Shown: positions 34,519 through 42,017 of the stretch, piece by piece
Layout: every line of letters begins with the position of its first letter
How positions within the stretch are numbered: the stretch's first letter is position 1
NCBI GenBank assembly: GCA_016707425.1
Contig: JADJHU010000002.1
Location: 248,001-312,000 of the forward strand
Reading direction: 5' to 3'
Length of the DNA: 64,000 bases
Origin: Gammaproteobacteria bacterium
GTDB taxonomy: Bacteria; Pseudomonadota; Gammaproteobacteria; Steroidobacterales; Steroidobacteraceae
The notes under the pieces: generated by a model
What the model saw: the letters and a program-made list of their open reading frames with translations, nothing else
What the model was told of the DNA's origin: nothing
Databases searched by the model: none
Made by a program: the position numbers and the translations under genes

Positions 34519-34803
34519 TCAAGGGTCAGATCGGGCGGCGATGAGCCTCGCGATACGGGCAAGATGCGGTTCCAGTGGCTCCAGGCCGCCGAGCAGGTAA
34601 CCCGCGATCTCGGGATCAGGCAACTCGAGAAATGCGGCGAATGCGTCGCGCTCCGCGCTCGACACTCCCGCATAGCGCTCGCGCAGGAAACGCTCGAGAA
34701 GCACGTCGAGCTCCTTCATGCCACGCCGGCAGCGCCAGGCCACACGCCCGGCCGTCACCGGCTGCCCGCTGCCCGCCGGCGGCGTCGCATGCGAATCGCT
34801 CAT
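34519..34803 (-). CDS. sdhE: FAD assembly factor SdhE
   Basis: SdhE promotes covalent attachment of FAD to SdhA. The 94-aa protein has the key RGxxE motif in WRCRRGMKELDVLLERFL, followed by the small helical domain AFAAFLELPDPEIAGYLLG. It has an N-terminal extension of about 20 residues compared with E. coli (88 aa). The ATG at 34803 lies 8 nt after the sdhB stop, so it is the sixth gene of the sdh operon. It is followed by the ygfX-like remnant, as the pair sdhE-ygfX (cptBA) is elsewhere. Confidence 0.93.
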   Translation of the reverse strand: MSDSHATPPAGSGQPVTAGRVAWRCRRGMKELDVLLERFLRERYAGVSSAERDAFAAFLELPDPEIAGYLLGGLEPLEPHLARIARLIAARSDP

Positions 34804-34811
34804 GCCTCCGG

Positions 34812-35597
34812 TCAATGCTCGCGCTCGGCAAGCATCTTCTTGATCTCCGCGATGGTGAGCGCCGGATTGAGGTCCTTCGGGCAGGCCTCGGTGCAATTGA
34901 GGATCGTGTGGCAGCGGTAGAGACGGAAAGCATCGTCCAGCGCATCGAGCCGCTCGCCCGTCGCCTCGTCGCGGCTGTCGACGAGCCAGCGATAGGCCTG
35001 CAGCAGCGCGGCCGGCCCGAGATAGCGATCGCTGTTCCACCAGTAACTCGGGCAGCTCGCCGAGCAGCAGGCGCACAGGATGCAGGCCGAAGGCCGGTTG
35101 ATCTTCTCCTGCTCTTCCTTCGACTGCAGCCGCTCCCGGTCGGGAGGCGCGGGCGTGCGCGTCTGCAGCCAGGGCCTGATCGAGGCGTACTGCGCATAGA
35201 AGTTGGTGAGATCCGGGACCAGGTCCTTGATGACCGGCATGTGCGGCAGCGGGTAGATCCTGACCTCGGCGCCGAGGCCCGAACACGCACAGGTGCAGGC
35301 CAGCGTGTTGATCCCGTCGATGTTCATGGCACAGCTGCCGCAGATGCCTTCCCGGCAGGAGCGGCGGAAGGTGAGCGTGGGATCGATCTCGTTCTTCACC
35401 TTGATGAGCACATCGAGCACCATCGGACCACAGGTGGCCATGTCGATCTCGAAGGTATCGATCCGCGGGTTGTCGTTCGATTCGGGATCGAAGCGATAGA
35501 TGCGGAAGGTCCGCACGTCCTTCGCGCCGGGCGCCGCCTTGAAGACCCGTCCGCTCCGGTCGATGCGCGAATTGGCAGGCAGTCGGAAAGCGACCAT
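34812..35597 (-). CDS. sdhB: succinate dehydrogenase iron-sulfur subunit
   Basis: SdhB carries electrons from FAD in SdhA to quinone through three iron-sulfur clusters. The 261-aa protein shows the [2Fe-2S] site SCREGICGSCAMNIDG, the [4Fe-4S] site CILCACCSASCP, and the [3Fe-4S]/C-terminal set CHTILNCTEACPKDLNP. The first 25 residues are slightly longer than in E. coli (238 aa). The ATG at 35597 shares a base with the last base of the sdhA stop, so the genes are coupled. It belongs to the sdhC-D-A-B-E operon. Confidence 0.97.
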   Translation of the reverse strand: MVAFRLPANSRIDRSGRVFKAAPGAKDVRTFRIYRFDPESNDNPRIDTFEIDMATCGPMVLDVLIKVKNEIDPTLTFRRSCREGICGSCAMNIDGINTLACTCACSGLGAEVRIYPLPHMPVIKDLVPDLTNFYAQYASIRPWLQTRTPAPPDRERLQSKEEQEKINRPSACILCACCSASCPSYWWNSDRYLGPAALLQAYRWLVDSRDEATGERLDALDDAFRLYRCHTILNCTEACPKDLNPALTIAEIKKMLAEREH

Positions 35598-37381
35598 CAG
35601 TAAGTCCTCGCCTTGGGCGGGATGGATTCCACGTCACCGGTGAGCGTCTGCAGGTGTACGGGCCGGGCTCCCGTGCGCACGCGTCCGGGGAGCTCCACCC
35701 AGACGAGCGAATGTCGCAGCCAGTTGACGTCGTCACGCTGCGGGAAATCCTCGCGCGCGTGCGCACCGCGGCTCTCCTGGCGCTTCTCCGCGGAGGTAAT
35801 GGTCGCGAGTGCCTGCGCGAGCAGGTTCTCGAGTTCGAGGGTCTCGACGAGATCGGTGTTCCAGATCAGCGAGCGGTCCGTGACGCGCACGTCCGCAAAG
35901 GACTCGCAGGTGCGTGTCAGCCGCTCCACACCTTCCCGCAGCGTCTCGCCCGTGCGGAACACGGCGGCATCGCGCTGCATGATCTTCTGCATCTCGAGCC
36001 GGACCTCGGCGGTCGGCCGCGAGCCCTTCGCATGGCGCAGCCGGTCGAGCCTGGAAACCGCGAGTTCGGCACCATTGGCAGGCAGCGGACGGTGGGGCGC
36101 GCCCGGACGCACGAGCGTCGCGCAGTGGCGCGCCGCCTCGCGACCGAAGACCACGAGGTCGAGCAGGGAGTTCGATCCCAGACGGTTTGCGCCGTGCACG
36201 GAGACGCAGGCGGCCTCACCCACCGCCATGAGCCCCGGCACCACCGCTTCCGAACCATCGGCACGTGCGGTCACCACCTCGCCGTGCACGTTGCAGGGGA
36301 TTCCGCCCATGTTGTAGTGCACGGTCGGGAGTACCGGAATGGGCTCGCGCGTGACGTCGACGCCGGCGAAGATGCGCGCACTCTCGGCAATCCCCGGCAG
36401 GCGCTCCTCGATCACCTCCGGGCCGAGGTGCTCGAGGTGCAGGTGGATGTGATCGTGCTCGGGACCGACGCCCCGTCCTTCGCGGATCTCGATGGTCATG
36501 GCGCGGCTCACGACGTCGCGCGACGCCAGGTCCTTGGCATTCGGCGCGTAGCGCTCCATGAAGCGCTCGCCCCGTGAATTCGTGACGTAGCCGCCCTCGC
36601 CACGCGCGCCCTCCGTGATGAGGCAGCCCGCGCCGTAGATCCCGGTGGGATGGAACTGCACGAACTCCATGTCCGAGAGCGGCAGCCCGGCCCGCAGCAC
36701 CATGCCGCCGCCGTCGCCCGTGCAGGTGTGCGCCGATGTGCAGGAGAAATACGTGCGGCCATAGCCGCCCGTGGCGAGAATCGTGGTGTGTGCCCGGAAG
36801 CGGTGCAGCTGACCGGTGGCGAGATCGAGGGCGACCACGCCGCGGCACCCGCCCTCGTCCATGATCAGGTCGATCGCGAAGTACTCGACGAAGAACGCCG
36901 CATCGTGCCTGATCGACTGCTGGTAGAGCGTATGCAGCATCGCGTGCCCGGTACGGTCCGCGGCGGCGCAGGTGCGCTGCGCAATGCCCTTGCCGTAGTG
37001 GGTGGTCATGCCGCCGAAGGGCCGCTGGTAGATGTGCCCGCTCTCGGTCCGCGAGAAAGGCATGCCGTAGTGCTCGAGCTCGATGACCGCTGCCGGCGCG
37101 TTCTTGCACATGAACTCGATGGCGTCCTGGTCGCCGAGCCAGTCCGACCCCTTGATCGTGTCGTAGAAGTGGAAGCGCCAGTCGTCCTCGCCCATGTTGC
37201 CGAGTGCCGCCGAGATGCCGCCCTGGGCAGCGACGGTGTGGCTGCGCGTCGGGAAGACCTTGGTGATGCAGGCCGTGGAGAGCCCGGCCTCGGCGAGCCC
37301 GAGCGTCGCGCGCAGGCCGGCCCCGCCCGCGCCGACCACGATGACGTCGTAGGTGTGATCCTCGAAGCTATAGGCGGTCAT
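35597..37381 (-). CDS. sdhA: succinate dehydrogenase flavoprotein subunit
   Basis: SdhA oxidises succinate to fumarate in the TCA cycle, using covalently bound FAD. The 594-aa protein has the FAD-binding Rossmann motif VIVVGAGGAGLRATLGLAEAG and the flavinylation site RSHTVAAQGGISAALGN, where His carries FAD. It also has the catalytic region PTVHYNMGGIP and the SLLDLVVFGREAARHCA block. The ATG at 37381 gives the standard N-terminus (TAYSFEDHTYDVIVVG) and overlaps the sdhD stop (ATGA). The open frame upstream is noise. The length matches E. coli (588). Confidence 0.97.
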   Translation of the reverse strand: MTAYSFEDHTYDVIVVGAGGAGLRATLGLAEAGLSTACITKVFPTRSHTVAAQGGISAALGNMGEDDWRFHFYDTIKGSDWLGDQDAIEFMCKNAPAAVIELEHYGMPFSRTESGHIYQRPFGGMTTHYGKGIAQRTCAAADRTGHAMLHTLYQQSIRHDAAFFVEYFAIDLIMDEGGCRGVVALDLATGQLHRFRAHTTILATGGYGRTYFSCTSAHTCTGDGGGMVLRAGLPLSDMEFVQFHPTGIYGAGCLITEGARGEGGYVTNSRGERFMERYAPNAKDLASRDVVSRAMTIEIREGRGVGPEHDHIHLHLEHLGPEVIEERLPGIAESARIFAGVDVTREPIPVLPTVHYNMGGIPCNVHGEVVTARADGSEAVVPGLMAVGEAACVSVHGANRLGSNSLLDLVVFGREAARHCATLVRPGAPHRPLPANGAELAVSRLDRLRHAKGSRPTAEVRLEMQKIMQRDAAVFRTGETLREGVERLTRTCESFADVRVTDRSLIWNTDLVETLELENLLAQALATITSAEKRQESRGAHAREDFPQRDDVNWLRHSLVWVELPGRVRTGARPVHLQTLTGDVESIPPKARTY

Positions 37382-37764
37382 GCGAAGCTCCCGAAGGCGA
37401 TCTTCAGCACCGCGAACACGCCCGCCACCGCGAGCAACACGTGTGCGAGCTGCAGCACGATGAGCGCGGCAAACTTCGCACCCCTGTCGTGGACATAGTC
37501 CTCGACCACGACCTGCACCCCGAGCCAGGAGTGATGCGCCAGGGCAAGGACGAGCGACAGGAGCAGCACGGCATTCCACGGGCGACCCGCCCATCCGCTG
37601 AGCGTCGCGTAGTCGAATGCCGGCAGCGCAAGGAGCGACACGAGAAACCAGAGTGTGAGCGGGACGAGCGCGACCGCGCCGAGACGCTGCGCCACCCAGT
37701 GTCCCACCGCATGGTGAGTGGCCCCGAGGCCGAGGAAGCGTCCGAGCGGCGTGCGCAGGCTCAT
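37378..37764 (-). CDS. sdhD: succinate dehydrogenase membrane anchor subunit SdhD
   Basis: SdhD is the small membrane anchor that helps bind heme b and quinone. The 128-aa protein has three hydrophobic helices (about 37-55, 65-85, 100-120), the histidine region LAHHSWLGVQVVVEDYVHD (a heme/quinone pocket motif in this family), and a short N-terminus with GATHHAVGHWVAQR. The ATG at 37764 overlaps the sdhC stop (ATGA). The long open frame upstream is a shadow of sdhC. Confidence 0.93.
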   Translation of the reverse strand: MSLRTPLGRFLGLGATHHAVGHWVAQRLGAVALVPLTLWFLVSLLALPAFDYATLSGWAGRPWNAVLLLSLVLALAHHSWLGVQVVVEDYVHDRGAKFAALIVLQLAHVLLAVAGVFAVLKIAFGSFA

Positions 37765-38153
37765 GCGACACCTCGCGGGGTGAAGAATGCCCACCAGGCG
37801 AGGATCACGAAGATGACGATCGCCGCGATCACCGCAACGCGGGCGCTGGCGCGGGCCTGCACCCGCTCGAGCCCGCGTCCCGTGTCCCAGACGAGATGCC
37901 GGATGCCCGTGCACAGATGCCAGGCGAAGGCCGCGAGCCATGCGGCCAGCAGCAGCTGGAAGATCCAGTGCGAAAGAATGGCCGTCACACGCCCATAGGT
38001 CTCAGGCCCGGCTGCGAGGGCCATCAGCCACCACGTGAGCACCAGCAGGCCGATGGACATCGCCACGCCCGTGATGCGATGGGCGATCGACAGCACCATC
38101 GTGTACATCCAGCGATAGATGCCAATGTGCGGAGACAACGGTCTTGCGCGCAT
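37761..38153 (-). CDS. sdhC: succinate dehydrogenase cytochrome b556 subunit SdhC
   Basis: SdhC, with SdhD, anchors the complex and binds heme b. The 130-aa protein starts with the family signature RPLSPHIGIYRWMYTMVLSI followed by AHRITGVAMSIGLLVL (SdhC signature 1). The heme-ligand histidine is in WHLCTGIRHLVWDTG, and there are three membrane helices. ATG at 38153. It is separated by 56 nt from an SDHAF4-like gene upstream on the same strand and overlaps sdhD. Confidence 0.95.
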   Translation of the reverse strand: MRARPLSPHIGIYRWMYTMVLSIAHRITGVAMSIGLLVLTWWLMALAAGPETYGRVTAILSHWIFQLLLAAWLAAFAWHLCTGIRHLVWDTGRGLERVQARASARVAVIAAIVIFVILAWWAFFTPRGVA

Positions 38154-38209
38154 GAGAACTCCTGCGGCGCGCGCTCACACGCATCAGCCGCCCTCTGCCT
38201 GATCCGATC

Positions 38210-38395
38210 CTAAAAGTCGATGCAGCGACCCCGGCGCTCCCAGTCACCGTAGCGCGTGGGTTCCGGACCCTGCGGGCCCCCGATCTCTGCCGGCCTGGGT
38301 TCGCGCGGTTCGGGTGCGCCCGGTTTCTCCGGTGCAAGCGGCGGGCTCGCATCGGCTTCGGTTCGGGCGGGCGGAGTCGTCGGTACATTCTGCAT
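38210..38395 (-). CDS. DUF1674 protein, SDHAF4-like succinate dehydrogenase assembly factor
   Basis: A 61-aa protein with a Pro/Ala/Glu-rich N-terminus and the diagnostic C-terminus EIGGPQGPEPTRYGDWERRG ending RCIDF. That ending defines the DUF1674 family, whose eukaryotic member SDHAF4 binds flavinylated SdhA and helps it join SdhB. The ATG at 38395 is the only start that gives a short protein of family size. It lies directly in front of sdhC on the same strand, so it is probably the first gene of the sdh operon, with a second assembly factor (sdhE) at the far end. The assembly role in bacteria is inferred. Confidence 0.85.
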   Translation of the reverse strand: MQNVPTTPPARTEADASPPLAPEKPGAPEPREPRPAEIGGPQGPEPTRYGDWERRGRCIDF

Positions 38396-38455
38396 GGGTG
38401 GCGAGTCTGCCAGAATTCGGCTCCCAAGACCATCCGAAACACGAGTGAAAACAAC

Positions 38456-39330
38456 ATGCTCGACGACTTCGGCGTTCTGCGGATACAGGGGCCCGATACC
38501 CTGCGCTTCCTGCAGGGCCAGCCTCGAACGACATGGAACTGCTGCAGCCGCGGCAGTCGCTGCTCGCAGGCCTGCACAATCCCCAGGGTCGCACGGTCGC
38601 TGTGCTGCGGCTCTTCGCCCTCGCGGCAGACGACGTCCTGGTCGTCCTCCCGCGCGATCTGGCTGCACCCGTACTGTCGCGCCTGCGCCGCTACGTGCTG
38701 CGTGCGAAGCTCACGCTCGGCGACGAGTCACCGGCATGGGGCGTCGTCGGCGTGCGTACGCCGGCGCCCGAGGCACCCGCGATCGCCTCCGGCGTCGCGG
38801 CATGTGTCGACGGAAGTGCGTCGCGTTGGATGCTCGTCATGCCGCATCCCGGAATCGCAGGGAACATCCAGCTGCCGGCGGGCACGCGCGCGCTCTCGCG
38901 CGGGGAATGGCGGCAGGCGGACATCGCCGCCGGCCTCCCGCAGGTGTACGCGGCGACCTCCGAAGCTTTCGTGGCGCAGATGCTCAATCTGGACTGCGTC
39001 AGTGCCGTCTCATTCCGCAAGGGCTGCTACACGGGGCAGGAGATCATCGCCCGCGCGCATTATCGCGGGCGCGTGAAACGCCGCATGCAGCGCTTCCGTG
39101 TCCGCGCTCGCGCCGTGCCGGCCCCGGGAGACACCGGTCGCCTCGGCGACGGCCGGAGCTTCGTCGTGGTCGATGCGACACCCTCGGGCGAGGCCGCAAT
39201 CGAACTGCTCGCCGTCGCACCGCTCACGGCGGCCGGCAATCAGGATGAAGGCGATACCGGCGACACCCGCGGGCAGCCCGTCGTGCTCGATGCCGAAGCA
39301 CTGCCGCTGCCGTACCCGCTGCCGGACTGA
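38456..39330 (+). CDS. ygfZ: folate-binding protein YgfZ (reading frame broken near the start)
   Basis: YgfZ is a tetrahydrofolate-binding protein of the GcvT fold that supports repair and maturation of some iron-sulfur enzymes. The signature KGCYTGQEIIARAHYRGRVK is intact. The N-terminus reads LDDFGVLRIQGPDTLRFLQGQ in one frame (ATG at 38456), and the family's next residues, NDMELLQPRQSLLAGL, continue in another. The break is at 38521-38525, where five bases lie between the CAG and AAC codons instead of six. Adding one base restores 291 codons, a normal length. An error or a real inactivating deletion cannot be told apart here. It is transcribed away from the sdh operon. Confidence 0.87.
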
Positions 39331-39352
39331 GGCGATGCACACCGGGGCATGG

Positions 39353-40849
39353 TCACTCGGGGCGCAGATGCGGGAACAGCAGCACGTCGCGTATCGAAGG
39401 TGAATCGGTGAAGAACATCACGAGCCGGTCGATCCCCACGCCCAGGCCCGCGGCGGGCGGCATGCCGTACTCGAGTGCACGCACGTAGTCGGCGTCATAG
39501 AACATCGCCTCCTCGTCGCCGGCGGCCTTGCGGGCCACCTGGGCCTGGAAGCGCGCCGCCTGCTCCTCGGGATCGTTGAGCTCGGAGAAACCGTTCGCCA
39601 GCTCGCGACCCGACACGAACAGTTCGAAGCGGTCGGTGATGAAAGGATCGCGATCACTGGCGCGCGCGAGCGGCGAGACTTCGAGCGGATAGGCATGGAC
39701 GAAGGTCGGGTCGAGCAGAGTGTGCTCGACCGTACGCTCGAAGATCTCGATCTGGAGCTTCCCGGGCCCATCGCCCTCCTTGAAGGGGATGCCCAGCCGC
39801 TCGCACAGCGTGCGCAGGAAGGTGACCTCGCGCAGGCGCGCCGCGTCGAGTCCGGGATTGCACTCGAGGATCGCCTCTTCGACGCTCAGGCGGCGGAAAG
39901 GCGCATCGAGATCGTAGCGGCGCCCCTGATACTCGAGCGAGCGCGAACCGTGGATGGCATCGGCCAGGCCGCGGAAAGCCTTCTCCACCCAGTCCATGAC
40001 GTCCCGGTAATCGCCGTAGGCCCAGTAGAGCTCGAGCATCGTGAACTCGGGGTTGTGCTGCGTCGACAGTCCCTCGTTCCTGAAATTGCGGTTGATCTCG
40101 TAGACGCGCTCGAACCCCCCCACCAGCAGGCGCTTGAGGTAGAGCTCGGGCGCGATGCGCAGGTACAGGTCGAGATCGAGCGCGTTGTGGTGCGTGACGA
40201 ACGGCCGCGCCGCCGCGCCGCCGGGAATCGGCTGCATCATCGGCGTCTCGACCTCGAGGAAGTCGAGTGCATCGAGGAAGTCACGCAGGTAGCGCACGAT
40301 GCGCGAACGCGTACGGAAGACCTCGCGGCTGCGCTCGCTCATGATCAGGTCGACGTATCGCTGCCGGTAACGCGTCTCGGTATCGGCAAGGCCGTGCCAC
40401 TTGTCGGGCAGCGGCCGCAGCGCCTTGACCAGGAGTCGCAGCCGCTCGACCCGCACCGAGAGCTCCCCGGTCTTCGTGCGGAACAGCCGGCCCTCGGCGC
40501 CGACGATGTCCCCGATGTCCCAGCCCTTGAAATCCTCGTACACCGCGCCCAGGATCTCGGCCTGCAGGAAGATCTGGATGAGTCCGGTGCGGTCGGCGAG
40601 CTTGGCGAAACTCGCCTTGCCCATGACCCGCCGGAACATCATGCGGCCACCTACGCGCACCGCGACTGCATGCTCCTCGAGCCAGGCATCGTCCCTCTCT
40701 CCGTACGCGCGCTGCAGATCGCCCGCAAGCGCGTCACGCCGGAAGTCGTTCGGATACGCGATGCCCGCCGCCCTGCGCACTCCAAGCTTGGTGCGCCGCT
40801 CGGCGATGAGCCTGTTCTCTTCCTGCGGTCGATCGTCCTTCGCCACCAT
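39353..40849 (-). CDS. lysS: lysyl-tRNA synthetase (class II)
   Basis: LysS charges tRNA-Lys. The 498-aa protein has the N-terminal anticodon-binding OB fold (VRVGGRMMFRRVMGKASFA) and class II motif 1 around FLEVETPMMQPIPGGAAARP. Motif 2 is RNEGLSTQHNPEFTMLELYW, and motif 3 is AGLGVGIDRLVM. ATG at 40849. It lies 24 nt behind prfB on the same strand, the conserved prfB-lysS pair of gammaproteobacteria. The convergent ygfZ ends 22 nt away. Confidence 0.97.
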   Translation of the reverse strand: MVAKDDRPQEENRLIAERRTKLGVRRAAGIAYPNDFRRDALAGDLQRAYGERDDAWLEEHAVAVRVGGRMMFRRVMGKASFAKLADRTGLIQIFLQAEILGAVYEDFKGWDIGDIVGAEGRLFRTKTGELSVRVERLRLLVKALRPLPDKWHGLADTETRYRQRYVDLIMSERSREVFRTRSRIVRYLRDFLDALDFLEVETPMMQPIPGGAAARPFVTHHNALDLDLYLRIAPELYLKRLLVGGFERVYEINRNFRNEGLSTQHNPEFTMLELYWAYGDYRDVMDWVEKAFRGLADAIHGSRSLEYQGRRYDLDAPFRRLSVEEAILECNPGLDAARLREVTFLRTLCERLGIPFKEGDGPGKLQIEIFERTVEHTLLDPTFVHAYPLEVSPLARASDRDPFITDRFELFVSGRELANGFSELNDPEEQAARFQAQVARKAAGDEEAMFYDADYVRALEYGMPPAAGLGVGIDRLVMFFTDSPSIRDVLLFPHLRPE

Positions 40850-40873
40850 TTCAGCCTCTCTGAAATACCGCCG

Positions 40874-41969
40874 TCAGACGCCCGCCTTGAGCGAGGCCTC
40901 CAGGAACTGATCGAGATCACCGTCGAGCACTGCACCGGTGTTGCCGACCTCGACGCCGGTGCGCAGATCCTTGATGCGTGACTGGTCGAGCACGTAGGAG
41001 CGGATCTGGTTGCCCCAGCTCACGTCGGACTTGGACTCCTCCAGCACGCGCGCCGCGGCATTGCGTTTGTTCACTTCGAGCTCGTAGAGCTTGGCCTTGA
41101 GCATCTTCATTGCGGTCGCGCGGTTCTTGTGCTGGCTGCGCTCGTTCTGGCAGGCGACCACGATGCCGGTCGGCCTGTGTGTCAGGCGTACAGCGGATTC
41201 CGTCTTGTTGACGTGCTGCCCGCCCGCACCCGAAGACCGGTACACATCCATGTCGATATCCGCCGGATTGACCTCGACTGCAATTTCATCATCGATCTCC
41301 GGCGAGACAAAGACCGACGCAAAAGAGGTGTGACGCCGGTTGCCCGAGTCGAATGGTGACTTCCGCACCAGGCGGTGTACGCCGGTCTCGGTACGCAGCC
41401 AGCCATACGCGTAGTCGCCGCGCACCTCGATGGTCGCACTCTTGATGCCCGCCACCTCCCCCGGGTTCGAGTCGATGACCTCGGCCTCGAAGCCGCGTCC
41501 CGCCGCCCAGCGCAGATACATGCGCAGCAGCATCTGCGCCCAGTCCTGGGCCTCAGTGCCGCCCGCGCCGGCCTGGATGTCGAGGAATGCGTGGTGTGCG
41601 TCCATCTCGCCGCGGAACATCCGCCGCAGTTCGAGCCTGCGCACCGCGGCCTCGAGCTCTGGCGCCTCAAGACCGATGTCCCGCGCCGCAGCCTCGTCCC
41701 GCTCGCTGTCGGCAAGCTCCAGAAGCTCCGCCGCGCCGTCGATCGACGTGCAGGTCCGGTCCATTTCCCCCAGGTCAGCGCCCAGGCGCGCGCGTTCGCG
41801 TCCGAGCTCCTGCGCCCTTTCGGGCTTCGACCAGATCGCCGCATCCTCGAGCTCGCGGCTTACCTCCTCGAGCCGCTCCTTCTTGCGATCGTACTCAAAG
41901 AAACCCCCGAAGCGCGCGGGCACGCTCACCGAGATCCGCAAGCTGGCGTCTGAGCTGACTGATTTCCAT
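40874..41969 (-). CDS. prfB: peptide chain release factor 2 (programmed +1 frameshift)
   Basis: RF2 ends translation at UGA and UAA. The gene starts with ATG at 41969 (EISQLRRQLADLGERARAL). Codon 25 is an in-frame TGA (41897-41895), and decoding continues after a +1 shift as GAG TAC GAT (EYDRKKERLEEV). The rest is a full RF2 with the SPF stop-recognition tripeptide (KSPFDSGNRRHTS) and the GGQ motif (SSGAGGQHVNKTESAV). The frame after the shift has no true start of its own; its open sequence further upstream is noise. It is preceded by recJ and followed by lysS. Confidence 0.96.
41894..41908 (-). promoter_or_regulatory. prfB programmed +1 frameshift site
   Basis: On the minus strand GGGGG (41908-41904) is followed by TTT and then the slippery CTT TGA G (41900-41894). 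The G run acts as an internal Shine-Dalgarno pushing the ribosome forward at CTT when RF2 is scarce. This is the same layout as E. coli, where the site autoregulates RF2 levels. Confidence 0.95.
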
Positions 41970-42017
41970 TCGTCTGGCCTGTCGTCCCGAAAAGCTGATT
42001 TTACACGGCGGGCCCGC

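Noticed and set aside
42001..42017. TAAAAT-like -10 box between recJ and prfB
   Set aside because: No matching -35 hexamer at proper spacing, so a separate prfB promoter is not claimed.
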